From the NCBI GenBank assembly GCA_014904845.1, contig MU119316.1, positions 1 through 64,000 on the forward strand: a stretch of DNA of 64,000 nucleotides. Reading direction: 5' to 3'. Position numbers and translations under genes: made by a program. This document shows, one piece after another, positions 47,143-60,287 of this stretch. Each line of letters opens with the position of its first letter. Within the stretch, counting starts at the first letter, position 1. The DNA comes from Acephala macrosclerotiorum. Lineage: Eukaryota; Ascomycota; Leotiomycetes; Helotiales; Mollisiaceae. The notes beneath the pieces were generated by a model. The model was not told where the DNA came from. It did no database searches and saw only the letters and a list, made by a program, of their open reading frames with translations.

Positions 47143-47781
47143 ATGACAGTCAATCGCGACATTTATAATCTCATCATGAACCATCATCCAGCTCGCGGCC
47201 AAAACAGCACCCGTCGAAGTCGCAAAGTACTCAAGACAATACGACGCAAGATCCGACTACTCCTCCGAAAGTTGCTTCCCACCTGGCATGCCCGCTCCGT
47301 GGAAAATTTCATCCAAGAAATGCCCTTCAACCCCGATCCATCCTTATTCGATAGTCCTCTCGTCGAAGATGAGCAGGTTAACTATGCGCTCGATCAAGAG
47401 CAAGAAACCCTCAACTCATTCGATAGGATCCGAAACAAGATAGGCTCACTTCCCCAAGCCTTGCTCGGAGACCTCAACCCCCGCCAGGTTGCTCGTCGCA
47501 TTGAATGGTACACCAAGAATCTGTACGCGATAGAGAGAGACTATGTATATGCTTCGTATAATGGCGAAGTAACTTCTTTGGCGAGACGTCTTGAGATGTT
47601 GGAAGAAGATCTTGATGTTGATATTGAGGCTGTTAGGAAATGGCAGGCGAGGAGAGAAGTGCAGGATGTGATGTTGTCTCCTCCTGTATATACGGAAGGT
47701 GTTCGACCACCTGGCTATTGTGAGAATGCACGCGATGAGGAGGATCCTCCGCCATATTTGGAAGGCTTGGTTGAGGACTAA
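47143..47781 (+). CDS. Unknown 212-residue protein
   Basis: Single frame from ATG 47143 to TAA 47779-47781. The N-terminal 60 residues are very basic (RSRKVLKTIRRKIRLLLRKL). A middle helical part contains ALLGDLNPRQVARRIEWYTK and YVYASYNGEVTSLARRLEML. The acidic C-terminus has two PPxY-like segments (SPPVYTEG, DPPPYLEG), which in fungi can bind WW domains of Rsp5-type ubiquitin ligases or arrestin partners. No domain name can be given. It is intronless and ends 160 bp before the hAT-like insertion. Confidence 0.55.
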   Translation: MTVNRDIYNLIMNHHPARGQNSTRRSRKVLKTIRRKIRLLLRKLLPTWHARSVENFIQEMPFNPDPSLFDSPLVEDEQVNYALDQEQETLNSFDRIRNKIGSLPQALLGDLNPRQVARRIEWYTKNLYAIERDYVYASYNGEVTSLARRLEMLEEDLDVDIEAVRKWQARREVQDVMLSPPVYTEGVRPPGYCENARDEEDPPPYLEGLVED

Positions 47782-47940
47782 ATGGGGACTGTTCGGGGTA
47801 AATGCTTTGCCAAGATACACTTCGATATCTTGAGACTCCTAGCATTGAAAAGGCTTACGGATACAGAAAAATCTTGGGATTACAGCGGAAATATGTCATT
47901 GGACCAAGTTTTTTCACGAAACAGGAAAATGGTAGCGATC

Positions 47941-50810
47941 GGCGCGGTCAGTGTGGGTCACAATATGAAGTAATATATATTGGGTAATATGGAGAGTCGA
48001 AATATAATCGCGATATGAAGCTATTCATATCGTATCGTCGAAATATAGAACTGCTATATCATATTTCTTAAGAAATATATTGCCAATATAAATATATCGA
48101 GCCAAAAAAAGTCTCAATTTAATTAAAATCTATTAAATCGATCGTTGTAGTAATCATTTTCTTAGTGAATACTTCTATTAATTCGTTTAAATCTTCGAGA
48201 TCGTCGTTTAGAGTTTCTACGATATTTAACTACGATTTCAAATATTTAAAAACTTTAATTGTTTCAATTTTAAAACGATTGCAACGATCGGAAATAGTGA
48301 TTTTTGCGCTTGAAAAAAAACGTTTTGGATTAATAGATATAGTTGAAATAGAGAGTATATTTAAAGCTATTTTTGATAGTAGAAAGAATCGCTTTTATTG
48401 TGTTTTTTTAAATTATTATTTGTAGCTATTTTTAATGCTCGATATTTGTTTTATATTGTAATATCGTTCGTATTCGTCGTCAAAAGAAGTATTTTTTTAT
48501 TCGGTAAATTATTCGAGAAATTCGTTTTTTTGTTTCGCTAGTTTTGCGATAGTAGTAAAAATCGGTATAGTAATCAAAAAATGAGTTTTGTATTTCTTTA
48601 TTTAAAGATTTTTAATAGATACTTTGGTAAACTTTATTTATATTAGTTTTTAATGTTTTTCGAGATATTTTTATTTGCGCGAAAAATGTAAAATTAGAGT
48701 AGTAATATAAATAAGCGTTTTATTATTAAGATTGTAATATTTGTCCATTTTCGTTTACTTTGAATTGAATATCGATTTGAAGATAAAATCGTCTTTAAAT
48801 TGAATTTTATGTTTTTTGAATTGATTAAATATATAGTCGATACAAAAAAAAACGAGATCGAGAATTGATTATTTAAATTCGCAAATTTTAGTACTTATTG
48901 AGAGTTTTTGTAGAAAGTTTTTGATAGTAGAGATTATAATCTATTTTTTATTATTTAATCGATCGTTTTCTAGTTGTGTAATTGTATAAATTGTAATAAA
49001 TTCGTCGATTAAATCGCGCAAATTCTATGTTATTTAAATTATTATAAACTATAAATTTTAATGCGTTATATTGTTTTGAAAAATACGTTAATTCGTTATT
49101 TCCAGGAAATTATAAAATCGTTATGTGTTTTTAATCAATTAAACCACGAAATTATAGAGTTTGTTTAAAAAAATTTTCTTTTTCTATTTCTCAATTTTTT
49201 TCAATATAATCGCGTAAATGTTAATAGTATTGTTTTTTTCGATATTTTTTTTGTTAATAACAAATAAAAAGAATTTGATAGTAAGATTGATAACGTGTTT
49301 TTAATAGTGTATACGACAGTAAATAAAATTATATAACAATCGGAATTCGCGTCAAAAAACGCTAAAAAAATGTAATATAAAAATATTGTTGTTTTTTGTA
49401 TTATTTATTGTAAAATAATTAAAAAAATTTTCAATATTGTATTTTTTAATAATTTCTAATACTAGTTTCGATATATTCTTTTCGTTATACTTTTTAATTA
49501 ATTTTTTTATTTTTAAAATCAAACTTTTAAATGTACTAATTTCATCGATAAATTGTATTGTAATATCGAGAATCGCAATCGAGTTAAAAGAAATTCAAAA
49601 ATTGTAAGAGATATAAATCTTCGTTTTTATTTTGTTTAGTGTAATTTTGATTAAAGTCTTTTTTAAGTTCTTGTATTGTCGAAGGATTTATTTGCGAATT
49701 TGTAAATAATTTTTTATTAAAAACTTTTTTGCGTTTTTATTAAAATACTTTAAAAAAACTCGAAATTCGTTGTTTTCGATTAATCGAAAAAATAGATTAT
49801 TAGAAATTAAATATTGTATTTATAGTACTTTTAATACGTTTTATTTTACTGTCTTTGTATTGTATCGTTGTCGTTTTTAAGAAGCAGTTATTACTTGAAC
49901 AATAGCTTTTTCGAGTGAGATTTGTACGTTTTAAGTTTTGATATTGCGTTTAAATCCAATTTCTAGGTAATGGAAGTCGATAAAATGACCTGTTGAACTA
50001 CTACTACTGCTTGAGGTTTTATATCGTTTCGAGCAATAACGACAACGCTATTTCTCGCGGTCAAAATCATCATAATATCGTGTTTATTTGTTCTCATTTG
50101 GTATATAACTAAAGACTTATAATGTTCGTATTTTTAACTTCGCAGAAAAGTCTTCTGGCGCTGGACTAGAGACAGCAATAAATGATTTTAGCGTTAAACT
50201 AAAAAAAGTAGTAATAGTACTAATATTACTAGGATTTCTTTTAAGTACTATTAATCGATTAATAATAATTCTAACGAATACGAGAGTCTTTTGTTTTTTT
50301 TTAGACGATATTTTAATGATTTTCGATAATTATATAAAAGTTTAAATACTTAGAACTAAACAATCAATTATTTATAGTGTGTATTGATATAATAAGAACT
50401 TATCAAAAATTAAAAGATAGTGATATTTCAACAATTAATAACTCTATAACGCAACGTTCAAAAATTACGATTTTTAATTTATTGAGTTTTTAAGATTTAA
50501 AAAAATCGATTTAATTACTATTTCTAAGGTTTACGACGTTATATTGTAATAATAAATTAAAATTTGTTCATTTTTTTACTTTATTGCACGATATTTGCTT
50601 TAAGCGAAACTAGTAAAATACGTACTTACTTTCTCTTATTACTGCTTTTACCCAATATAGAAATATCAGAAATATAAAGGTTTCAATTTTATATTAGCAA
50701 TATGAAACTAAGCCATATCGTATTTCAGAAATACAGATTTTCTCATATTATATTTATCTATTATAATAGATAAAATATATTGCCATATTGTGACTTACAC
50801 TGGGCGCGGT
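47941..50810. mobile_element. hAT-like DNA transposon, RIP-degraded, with 8-bp target duplication
   Basis: The element spans 47949-50802 (2854 bp). Its left end CAGTGTGGGTCACAATATG pairs with the inverted right end CAGTGTAAGTCACAATATG, which has two mismatches in 19. It is flanked by perfect direct repeats GGCGCGGT at 47941-47948 and 50803-50810. An 8-bp target duplication and CAGTG termini are hallmarks of the hAT superfamily. The interior is strongly AT-rich and riddled with stops, so no transposase can be read; the longest frame (48165-48425) is not recognisable. Subterminal regions repeat short ATATAG/ATATCG motifs, as hAT ends often do. The perfect duplication argues for relatively recent insertion followed by RIP. 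Confidence 0.88.
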
Positions 50811-51994
50811 AGACGTTGACACAAGGGATACATGGGAGGGACAGAGCCACAAAGAAAAGCAAGAAGCTTGAGATGGTAGTAATGTGTTTCATTTCAAGCA
50901 GAACTAGGTGATAGCGTGTATTATTGTAACCAAATATCAATCATCGTATTCCTAAATTATGGACAGTTCTGTAAATGTCTTGAGTGGTCGCGAACTCCCG
51001 GGCTTGCTGATACCTTGCCAAAAGTTGAGCTGGGCTGTGATACTACATATGGCAATAAGCTTGGTTGTTATCGAGCTTCTTGAGATACCAAAATCGGACC
51101 CAGGGAGTCCAGGTAAATGCTAGGACTATTCAGACGCTGGCTCTTCCCCCTGAATCCCTAAGCGAGGCGGACTTCACTTCCTGTTCTATGTTGCTATAAT
51201 GAAGCTAGTACAAGGGCATTGAAACTGTAAATATACACTTCATAGCCCCTTTAGATAACTGAAAGAAATGCACTGCAATATATCAAAATGATAGATCTGA
51301 ATTTGTCTTCAGATGCGGGGCAAATCAGGGGCAGGGACTCACGATTTCGCTAAATCATAAGGGACTGTGCAGATTTCAAGGAATTTTGAAGCTTCTGAAA
51401 GTCCGAGCAGTGATCAAGTCGCATTGCTTTCGGATAAATGTTTCTTTGTTCTTTTTTGTCCACTTATGCTTTTAAATTCCCAGCCTGCAGGTAGAGTCCA
51501 AACTTTTGTAGCTAGAAAGTCGGGATCGGGTGCTACACGTGATATTCTTGAACATGCATTACCATTTTTGAGAGGCACTTGAGTTCATACTTCCAGCTGG
51601 TGCAATTAATACTTTGTTTTAACCGCAATAGGTCCCAAACCGAAACGCGCAAAATTTTTGCAATCATATCTAATCTTGGCACAGGGACATCAGCTTTCGT
51701 GCCTAAGGCGCCAAGCGAACAAGGCTCGGCCTTGCCGTAGACACCACCCAACACGACGATTACTCACCGAATACTTTCTGCGCCGCAACGCCAGATATGA
51801 AACATTCCACTAGACCAATTACAGAATACGAAAGCCGCTATCCATTTTCAGAATACGAACCACCCTTCGTCACGCCGACGGGTCATCATTTGTAGATCAC
51901 CGCTCAATGCGCGCCTCGAGGCCATGCTACAATATAAGACCGGCTATGGAGCCGTGCGTGCTTTCTACATTTGGGATACGACACAAGAACCAAC
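50811..51994. other. Intergenic, nothing recognised
   Basis: Normal composition resumes sharply after the transposon. No family-like frames. The promoter of the Zn2Cys6 gene at 51995 lies at the right end. Confidence 0.45.
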
Positions 51995-53614
51995 ATGGAG
52001 GGCGCCAATTTCTCATTCTTCGTGGTGAGAGATGAACTGAAGGATCTGAAGGTCGATGCGAACGGAGACCCGATTCGGAGGAGACAGCAGCATCGAAAGT
52101 CAAGGAACGGATGTTCTTCTTGCAAGAAACGGAAAGTCAAGGTCAGCCTAACCTAGCCTCCTTGATTGCCCTAGAGAGGCTTCAGAGGAATTGTGACTAA
52201 CACGTGACCAGTGCGATGAACGATGCCCATGCTCGAATTGCAGGAAAAGAGGCCTCGATTGCAGTCTTGTCGACAAACCATGTGGACGAACTGCGGAAAA
52301 GGAGCCCATCTTCAAAGATGCTGCCCAACAGTGTTCATTGCCGCCTGACAGCGATTCACGTGTATGCCCTTCTGGCTGGGATTCTCGAATTGCAAAGGAA
52401 TTCCGACAGCCAGCCCTCACACCTGAAGGTTGGCTCGGGCCCGACTATGATAATGTTCCTCGGAGTACTCCTACACCCACTATCTCGAGCAATGTCGACT
52501 TAATCTTGAGACATAGTGCTGCCGATAGAGAGCTCATTCTGCATTTCGAGAGATCTACGTGCCATTGCTTAGCGATGTCACCAACGATTTGGAACGAAGC
52601 GATTTTCACCGCTGCTTGCCACAACGAGTATCTAATGAGTGCGGTGATGCTCATCGCTGCTGCACACATCAACCACTATCTCCCCAAAGACGACCACAAA
52701 CGTCGGCCCGTTCTCCAAAAATTTGTCAATGCACTTTCTGGACTTCGGATGGCTTTAGCAGACGAGATCACCATAAGGAACTTCGATGCCATCATGGGAT
52801 GCTCACTCATCCTGATACAGTACCGCTGGTCATATATTGACCTGGATCTCAGCCATGGCATTGAAATAGCTGATCTATTTCTCGAGAACATCAACCTTTT
52901 TGCCGGCTTGAAAGACTGCGTAATGGCCGTGATACGCACCCAGCCTCCTGGTGAAGACTTCATAGCCCAAACAGTCTGGGGGAAAATACTTGAGCACAGC
53001 CCGAAAGAAAGATTGGAAGAATATCTTTTCCAGCACAATCAAAAACGTCGCGACTGTCATAATGACTTCCATCACTGTCTGTTCTGTGGACTAGGATCCC
53101 ACGATCGCGGAGGGTTTTCACCTGATAATAGTAAGCACCCCTTTCATTTCTCTCATGTTTTGCATTTTCGTATGAAAGTGCATCTGAATGGGCTCCATCG
53201 TTCCTCCTTTGGCTCACGGAAGGGGTACCATACTAACTTGTTGTAGTCAACTCCCTTTCACAACTTATCATTGTCTTGCACACTATCAGGATTGCAGCCC
53301 CAGACATCGAAGCCTCTGGGATAGCGTATGATATCTACCGATACCTGTTCACTTGGCCTCCATTCTGCACTGATGGATTCGTGAAGCAACTAAGAGAGCA
53401 CAATGCTGTGTCATTCCTCATATTGTTTTATTACTATGGTGCTATCGTCAGTGTGTATTCGGAGAAGATCTGGTGGATGAGAGATCGTGCATTTTTCATG
53501 TTTAAGACGCTTCGTGGAATGCTAGAAGGGAAATGTGAGCAATGCATCGCGCCTGCTATTGCGCTTTGTGACAGCATGGGTGCGAGTTCAAAATTCACGA
53601 CTTGTATGTCGTAG
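51995..53614 (+). CDS. Zn2Cys6 transcription factor (Fungal_trans_2/Upc2-like type)
   Basis: Exons 51995-52141, 52212-53130 and 53247-53614 total 1434 bases, 477 residues. The zinc cluster uses Cys 40, 43, 50, 56, 59 and 66 in GCSSCKKRKVKCDERCPCSN and CRKRGLDC; intron 1 lies just before Cys 50. HRKSRNGCSSCKKRK is the pattern of the Upc2/sterol-uptake-regulator-like group. The later region (ILHFERSTCHCLAM, WNEAIFTAACHNEYLMSAVM, LIAAAHINHYL) matches the Fungal_trans_2 helical domain. The 116-bp intron 2 (GTAAGC...TTGTAG) is longer than neighbours'. It lies 850 bp upstream of an ABC exporter on the same strand, so local control is plausible but unproven. Confidence 0.88.
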
Positions 53615-54460
53615 CCTCTGAGCTGAGGGTGCGTGAATTTTCAACTTGTACAACATGGTTTCGGGGATTATCTCATCTCAATGGCATCTCATCTCAAACG
53701 AACTCAGTCGGAAAATAAAAGTTGATGATCCACGACTAGGAATGGAATGGAATATAATTCATTTATAGACCGTGGCGGCCGTTGATCGACAACCAGGTCC
53801 ATCAGGCATATTCAATACGGCATGCATCGGTGACATACTCGGAGTTTAGACGGACGTCCGCACCGTCGCATGAGGCACAACTACATCACAGGCTTCAAGC
53901 CAATCTCCATCCTGGCCTTCAAATTTCTACTCATCGTGAGCCAGCCAACTTAGCCAAGCCCGAATACGACTCGCTTGATGCTATCTTCCGTCAAAGTCGG
54001 TTTTACCATAAAATCCGCCTCTCCGCGTATTCCCAAACGGGGTGATCTGCACCTTTCCCCTTCGGGCTGCGTGGCTTGCCCCTTCTTCCCGCAATGATTG
54101 GTTGGGATTGGGAGGTTTATTGACCACGACGCGGCTGAGGCTGCGGATGGATCTTCGCCCGAAATTCGATAAGATTATTTTGTTTTTGCTTATAACGACC
54201 GTTTCTTCGTTTTTGACGCCTGCCCTGCACACTCACGTACTTCTTTCGTTGTCATTCATTCTATGGAGTCCTAGATCTATTACTTTGTCCTTCTGCAAGA
54301 TTCTTTCCTGGTCGGGCTGTCTTCTGCTTTTGCTTTTGGCTGTTGAAGGATTTTCCCCAGCCTTGTGCGACCACGATTCAACCCCCGCCATTCCACAATT
54401 ACCTTGTTCGCAGTACTGTAGCCTTGCGTTAAACGGTATTGTCTCAATCCGACAGTCAAG
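53615..54460. other. Intergenic, promoter of the ABC exporter
   Basis: No gene seen. It must hold the terminator of the regulator and the promoter of the ABC transporter at 54461. Confidence 0.5.
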
Positions 54461-57400
54461 ATGACATCCGAAAAAGAGGTCGCAAGCAAGGATGAAACCT
54501 CGATAAATGTCAGAGATGGTGTCAACCACAAAGCATCCTCGAGCAATGGCGAGGTTACTTTGGCTCCCGAGAACGAAGGGGTCTCGAACAATCACTTTAC
54601 CGAACAAGAGCAACGCATTCTTGATAGACAAATCGACACTCCACTTGTCAAAATCTCCTACTTCATGCTCTATCGATATGCCACCAAGGTCGACCTTATC
54701 ATCATTGCCATTTCCTCATTTTGTGCTATCGCAGCTGGTTCCGTGTTCCCCTTGATGACGGTACGCATCCTCAAGCACTCCCTATGTTCGGACTTCTAAT
54801 TGAGACACACAGGTTGTGTTCGGCCAAATCACCGGTCAATTCTCCTCCTTCATATCTGGCAACGGAGAAGTATCCGCATTCCGTCATGAAATCAGTCATC
54901 TCGCACTCTACTTCGTTTACCTCGCCGTCGGAAACTTCGTTACCATCTACATCGCGACTGTCGGCTTCATCTATGCCGGCGAGCATATGACCCAGAAGCT
55001 TCGAGAGAAATACCTGGCGGCCATCCTTCGTCAAAACATCGCATACTTTGACAAGCTTGGGGCAGGAGAGATCACGACTCGGATCACATCTGACATGGCC
55101 GATATTCAGGGAGGGATCTCTGAGAAGGTCGGACTCACGTTGACTGGTGTATCGACTTTCGTTGGTGCTATCATTGTTGGCTTTGTCAAAGACTGGAAGC
55201 TGACACTCATTCTCTTCTCCGTCATCTTTGCAATGGTATTTGCTATGGGTGGTTTCTCAAGACTCATCGTCAAGTTCATGGCAGAGTCGAAACAATTTTC
55301 CGGCGTGGGAGCAACGCTCGCAGAAGAAGTGTTCAGTTCCATCCGGAATGCTACAGCATTGGGAACCCAAGACAGACTTGCGAAAGAGTATGATCGATAC
55401 CTTTTGAAGGCTGAGGAGGGAGGATTTAAGATGAAGATCGTCACTAGCACGATGCTTGGGATGATGATGTGCATCATGTTCTGCAACTATGGACTGTCGT
55501 TCTGGCAAGGCTCGAGATTCTATGTCAAAGGCGAGATTGGTCTGAATTCGATCCTCACTATTATGTTGGCGATGATGATGGGTGCTGTTTCACTTGGTCA
55601 AGTTGCCCCGCACACCCAAGCGTTTGCTGTTGCTATTGCGACGGGAGGACCGGCCTTCAGCTTGATCGATCGACCATCTTCGTATGAGGAATCTCGAAGC
55701 GGCAAGTCGATGCCGGCGGTCGAGGGCGAGATTGAGTTGAGAGGGGTAAAGCATGTGTATCCGTCCCGACAAGAAGTTGTCGTCATGAAGGACGTCAGTC
55801 TCACTGTTCCCGCCGGCAAGGTCACGGCATTGGTCGGCGCATCTGGATCCGGCAAGTCAACAATCATCGGTCTGATCGAACGATTTTATCCTCCTGTCGC
55901 CGGTCAGGTTTTTCTTGACGGGGAAGACATCCAAACCCTGGATCTGAAGTGGCTTAGGCAGCAGATGGCATTGGTCAGTCAGGAGCCTGTTTTGTTCCGC
56001 ACTTCGGTATTCCATAATATAGCCCATGGCCTCATTGGGTCGCAAATGGAAGATGCGAGTGACGAGAAGAAAATGGAGTTGGTCATCGGAGCGGCGAAGA
56101 TGGCTAACGCTCATGAGTTCATCACTTCTTTGCCCGACGGTTACGACACTGACGTTGGAGAGAGAGGCTTTTTGATGTAAGTTACAGCAGTTCCTCGTCA
56201 TCCATTCCCATCAAATTCTTGCGTCAGGGAGCAAGCTGACTGGAGAAAACAGGTCCGGAGGGCAAAAACAACGAATTGCCATCGCAAGAGCTGTCATCAG
56301 TGACCCTAAGATCCTCCTTCTCGACGAAGCAACATCTGCACTGGATACTAAGTCCGAAGGGGTTGTTCAAGCTGCGTTAGACGCTGCATCAAAAGGCCGC
56401 ACCACCATCGTCATAGCACACCGTCTCTCGACCATCAAAGGCGCCGACAAGATCGTTGTCATGGCCGAAGGCAGCATTGTTGAGCAAGGCAGCCACGACG
56501 AGCTTGTTCGAAAGAATGGAGCATATGTCGAACTTCTCGAAGCGCAACGCATGGTCGCTCAGACGAAAGCTGAAAACGACAGTGATCAAGACGAGGAAGC
56601 CGTCATTCTGGAGAAGTCCCACACTCGCGGTACATCGACAAGCGAAGGCATGATGAAGCCAGCTCGAACTATGACACGTGCATCTCAGTACAGCTCCGCC
56701 AACGACACTCCATCCCATCCCAACTACACCCTCTGGACCCTGATTAAATTCATCACTAACCTCAACCGCCAAGAACTCGGCGTAATGTCCATCGGCCTCT
56801 TCGCTTCTGTCATCGCCGGAAGTACCCATCCCCTCCAAGCAGTCTACATGGGCAAATGTATCTCCGCACTTTCACTCCCCGTCTCCGAATACCACAAGCT
56901 CCGCCATGATGTCAATTTCTGGGCTCTCATGTTCTTCATCACCGGCCTTGCTATCCTCCTCGCGTACTTCATCCAAGGCGTAACATTCGCATACGGTTCC
57001 GAACGACTCATCTTCCGCGCCCGCTCAAAAGCAATCCGCGCCATGCTCCGCCAAGATATCTCTTTCTTCGATCTACCAGAGAACTCATCCGGAGCATTGG
57101 TCTCTATGCTTTCCACCGAAGTCACAGCCCTAGCAGGAATTTCTGGAGCAACGCTCGGTTCAATCCTATCAGCCGTCTCAACTATCGTTATCGCGCTCAC
57201 CCTCTCCTGTGCTATTAAATGGCAACTAGGTCTTGTTTGCGCAACAGCAATGCCAGTACTTATCTGCTGCGGATTCTCCCGTTTCTGGGTCCTAGCTCAA
57301 TTCAACGGTCGTGCTCGCAAAGCCTACGAACAATCCGCGAGTTTTGCCTGTGAAGCTACAGCAGCTATCCGCACCATCGCTTCTTTGACACGAGAAGACG

Positions 57401-58658
57401 AGGTCTGGAATCTGTATCATGAGATGCTTGTTGATCAGACGCAGAAGAGCTTGAAATCTGTGGTTTCGACTAGTAGTTTATATGCTGCGAGCCAAGCGTG
57501 CATGTTTGGCGCTTGTGCGTTGGGCTTTTGGTGGGGTGGGACTCTCATCTCGAGACATGAATTAAGCATTGAGGGCTTCTTTATTTGTTTTGCTTCGACT
57601 ATCTTCGGTGCCCAAGCAGCGGGTGGTATCTTTTCTTTTGCGCCGGATATGGGGAAGTCAAAGCAGGCGGCTGATGCGTTGAAGTCGTTGCTTGAGAGAG
57701 TTCCGGGGATCGATTCTTGGTCTGAAGAGGGTGAGAAGGTGGATGTTGTGCAAGGTGCGATTGAGTTCAGGGATGTGCATTTTAGGTATCCGACGAGGTT
57801 GACGCAGCCGGTACTCAGGGGTATTGATTTGAAATTTGAGCCGGGACAGTATGTTGCGTTGGTTGGGCAGAGTGGGTGTGGAAAGTCGACTGTTGTGTCA
57901 CTCATTGAGAGGTTCTATGACCCGAAATCTGGAAGTGTGTTGCTTGATGGGAAGGATATCTCGACGCTCAACCTCAACGACTATCGCAGTCACATTGCTC
58001 TCGTCAGCCAGGAGCCGGTGTTGTACAGCGGGACGATCAGAGACAACATCGTGTCTGGAGCTGTGGAAGATGCTGATAAGGTTGATGATGAAGCTGTTGA
58101 GAGAGCTTGCAGGGACGCCAACATTCACGAATTCATCGTAAGTTATCACATTCGCACCAACCCACCTCAACACCCAATTCTAACTCATAGCAGAGCTCTT
58201 TACCAGATGGCCTCAACACAGTCGTCGGCTCCAAAGGTGTCATGCTTTCAGGCGGGCAAAAACAGCGCGTAGCCATCGCTCGAGCACTGATCCGCGACCC
58301 TAAAATTCTGTACGTCCCCTCCCTCTCCTCCCCTTCCTTTCCTCCCTCCTCTCCTCCCTCCTCTCCTATCCCATCTCAATTCGTCCCATACTAACCCCCA
58401 ACCAGACTCCTAGACGAAGCAACCTCCGCCCTCGACAGCACCTCCGAGCGCGTCGTCCAAGCAGCCCTTGACTCCGCCTCCAAAGGCCGCACCACAATCG
58501 CCATCGCGCATCGGCTATCAACAGTCCAGAACGCGGACGTGATATATGTTCTTGATCAGGGGGTTGTGGTTGAGAGCGGAGATCATGGGAGTTTGATGGA
58601 GAAGAGGGGGAGGTATTTTGAGTTGGTTAGGATGCAGGGGTTGAAGGGGAAGGAGTAG
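54461..58658 (+). CDS. Full-size ABCB multidrug exporter (Pmd1/MDR1 type)
   Basis: Exons 54461-54760, 54813-56176, 56253-58137, 58194-58309 and 58406-58658 give 1305 residues, normal for fungal MDR1-like exporters. The order is TMD-NBD-TMD-NBD. NBD1 has Walker A GASGSGKS (about 441), signature [13 protein letters not shown] (about 555) and [14 protein letters not shown]2 has GQSGCGKS (about 1092), [19 protein letters not shown] (about 1201) and [11 protein letters not shown]. Both catalytic glutamates and the H-loops ([19 protein letters not shown]) are present, so both sites should hydrolyse ATP. ABCB proteins export hydrophobic drugs, toxins or lipopeptides such as a-factor. Intron 4 (58310-58405) contains a CTCC-rich tandem tract. 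The SDR downstream and regulator upstream suggest a detoxification or export cluster. Confidence 0.95.
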
Positions 58659-59236
58659 ATGAGCACGAGGGGTAAGATGATTTTGGTTTCTTTGAGAAGT
58701 TCCGGGAGAATGTGTAGACTTTTTGTATAATATTTGCGAGATATCCCCACTTTGGCTCACAGATAGAAGAGTCAGTACTGAAAGCACACAATGCCATTCT
58801 ATATTTCTCAACTCAGCAGGAGCAATCGACACAATCTCAATTCAACATTGACCATACTCCCACATCAACAAAGCCTCCAATAAAGACATCTGGGAGCCGT
58901 CTCAAAACCCACGTTTTTCTGATCGACAATTGATAGTATTCTCAGGAACGGGAGCGGGAGCTTCTTAACAACCGCGCCGTACGATCTGCAGGTCCGCTGC
59001 ATGCACGCCGCGCAACGCCGCCTGACTCACGCCGCTAAATGCGATGAACTGCAGCATAGTGAGCACCAAAATCGGGAACCACGTGATAGTGTATTCAGAA
59101 GATAAATATCACGACAACATCGAATCCAGCAGGATCCTCAAGTCATCATCAATCAGCGTCGACCTCTTTCTCTCCTCATCAGAACCTACACCTTGGTTTA
59201 TTTAAAGTCTCCAATTCGAAGTTGCAACCTGAGAAA
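58659..59236. other. Intergenic, promoter of the SDR gene
   Basis: No gene seen. A GC-rich stretch of CGCCGC/GCATGC-like short repeats lies at about 58970-59035, within 270 bp of the SDR start. Confidence 0.45.
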
Positions 59237-60287
59237 ATGAATCCCGTCAACACGAAGCCTTACAACCTCCCTGAGGATGCTGTCTGGCTCAGTAAGCTTC
59301 CCTCTATCATGCCCAATTGACAAGAAACCATCAACTAACCACCTAAAAGTCACGGGTTGTTCCTCTGGAATCGGTCGCGAAATCGCAACCCTGATAGCCA
59401 GCAAGCCCTCCCACCGCTTGATAGCAACCGCTCGCAAGGTTGCTGATCTCTCCTACCTTCCCGATTCCAACACCAATATCCTCAAATTGGCCTTGGACGT
59501 CACCTCTCCCAGCTCCGTGAATGCTGCTTTTGCTGTGGCAAAGACACACTTTGGAGAGAACTTCCACCTCGACGTCGTAGTCAACAACGCTGGCTACTCC
59601 CTCTCCGGCGACACCGAAGGCGCCACTGAAGAAGAAAGCCATCTCGAGATCGAGACGTTATTTTTCGGTACAGCGAGAGTTACTATGAAAGCTGTTGAGA
59701 ATATGAGGCAGAGTAAAGAGGGGAGAGGGGGAGTGGTGTTCAATGTTAGTAGTTTGGCGGGATTGTGTGCGTTTCCAGGACATGCTTATTACCATGCTGG
59801 GAAGCATGCGGTGGAGGGGTGGACGGAGAGCGTGGCGAGGGAGATGAGTCCGGATTGGAATAGTAAGTCCTTCCCTTTACTTCTTTTATTTCCTCTCTCT
59901 CTTGCCTCCAAAATCATCGAGGACGGAGAATGGAGAGGCTGATGCAAAATAGTCAACTTCTGCATCGTCGAACCTTCCGGCGTCCGCACCAACTTCGAAG
60001 GCCACAGCAAAGCCCAAATCACCCCTCACCCCGCCTACGCCGACCCCTCAATGCCAGCTCGCAAACTCGAATCCTACATCAAAGCCGGTATCAAATCCGG
60101 AGCAGCTGGTGGTATGATTGAACCTTCCGCCGTTGCAGAGACGATTTATAAGATTGCGGCTAGGGGAGAAAAGATTCCGTTGAGATTGCCGTTGGGGAAG
60201 GTGGCGTGGCAGATGGCGAAGATGAAGTTTGACGAGCTGTTGAGGGATTTTGAGAGCGTGAAGGAGATTAGTTTTATGGGGAAGTAG
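59237..60287 (+). CDS. Short-chain dehydrogenase/reductase
   Basis: Exons 59237-59291, 59350-59862 and 59953-60287 give 300 residues. Cofactor motif TGCSSGIG follows VWLI at residues about 20-27. ALDVTSPSSV supplies the acidic adenine-binding loop, VVNNAGYSL the NNAG motif, VVFNVSSLAG the catalytic Ser, and YYHAGKHAVEG the YxxxK pair. CIVEPSGVRTNFEG is the usual post-catalytic segment. It belongs to the classical SDR group with fungal retinol dehydrogenase-like and oxidoreductase members. ARK after the second strand suggests NADP preference. Substrate unknown. The neighbouring exporter hints at xenobiotic or secondary-metabolite work, which is inference. Confidence 0.92.
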
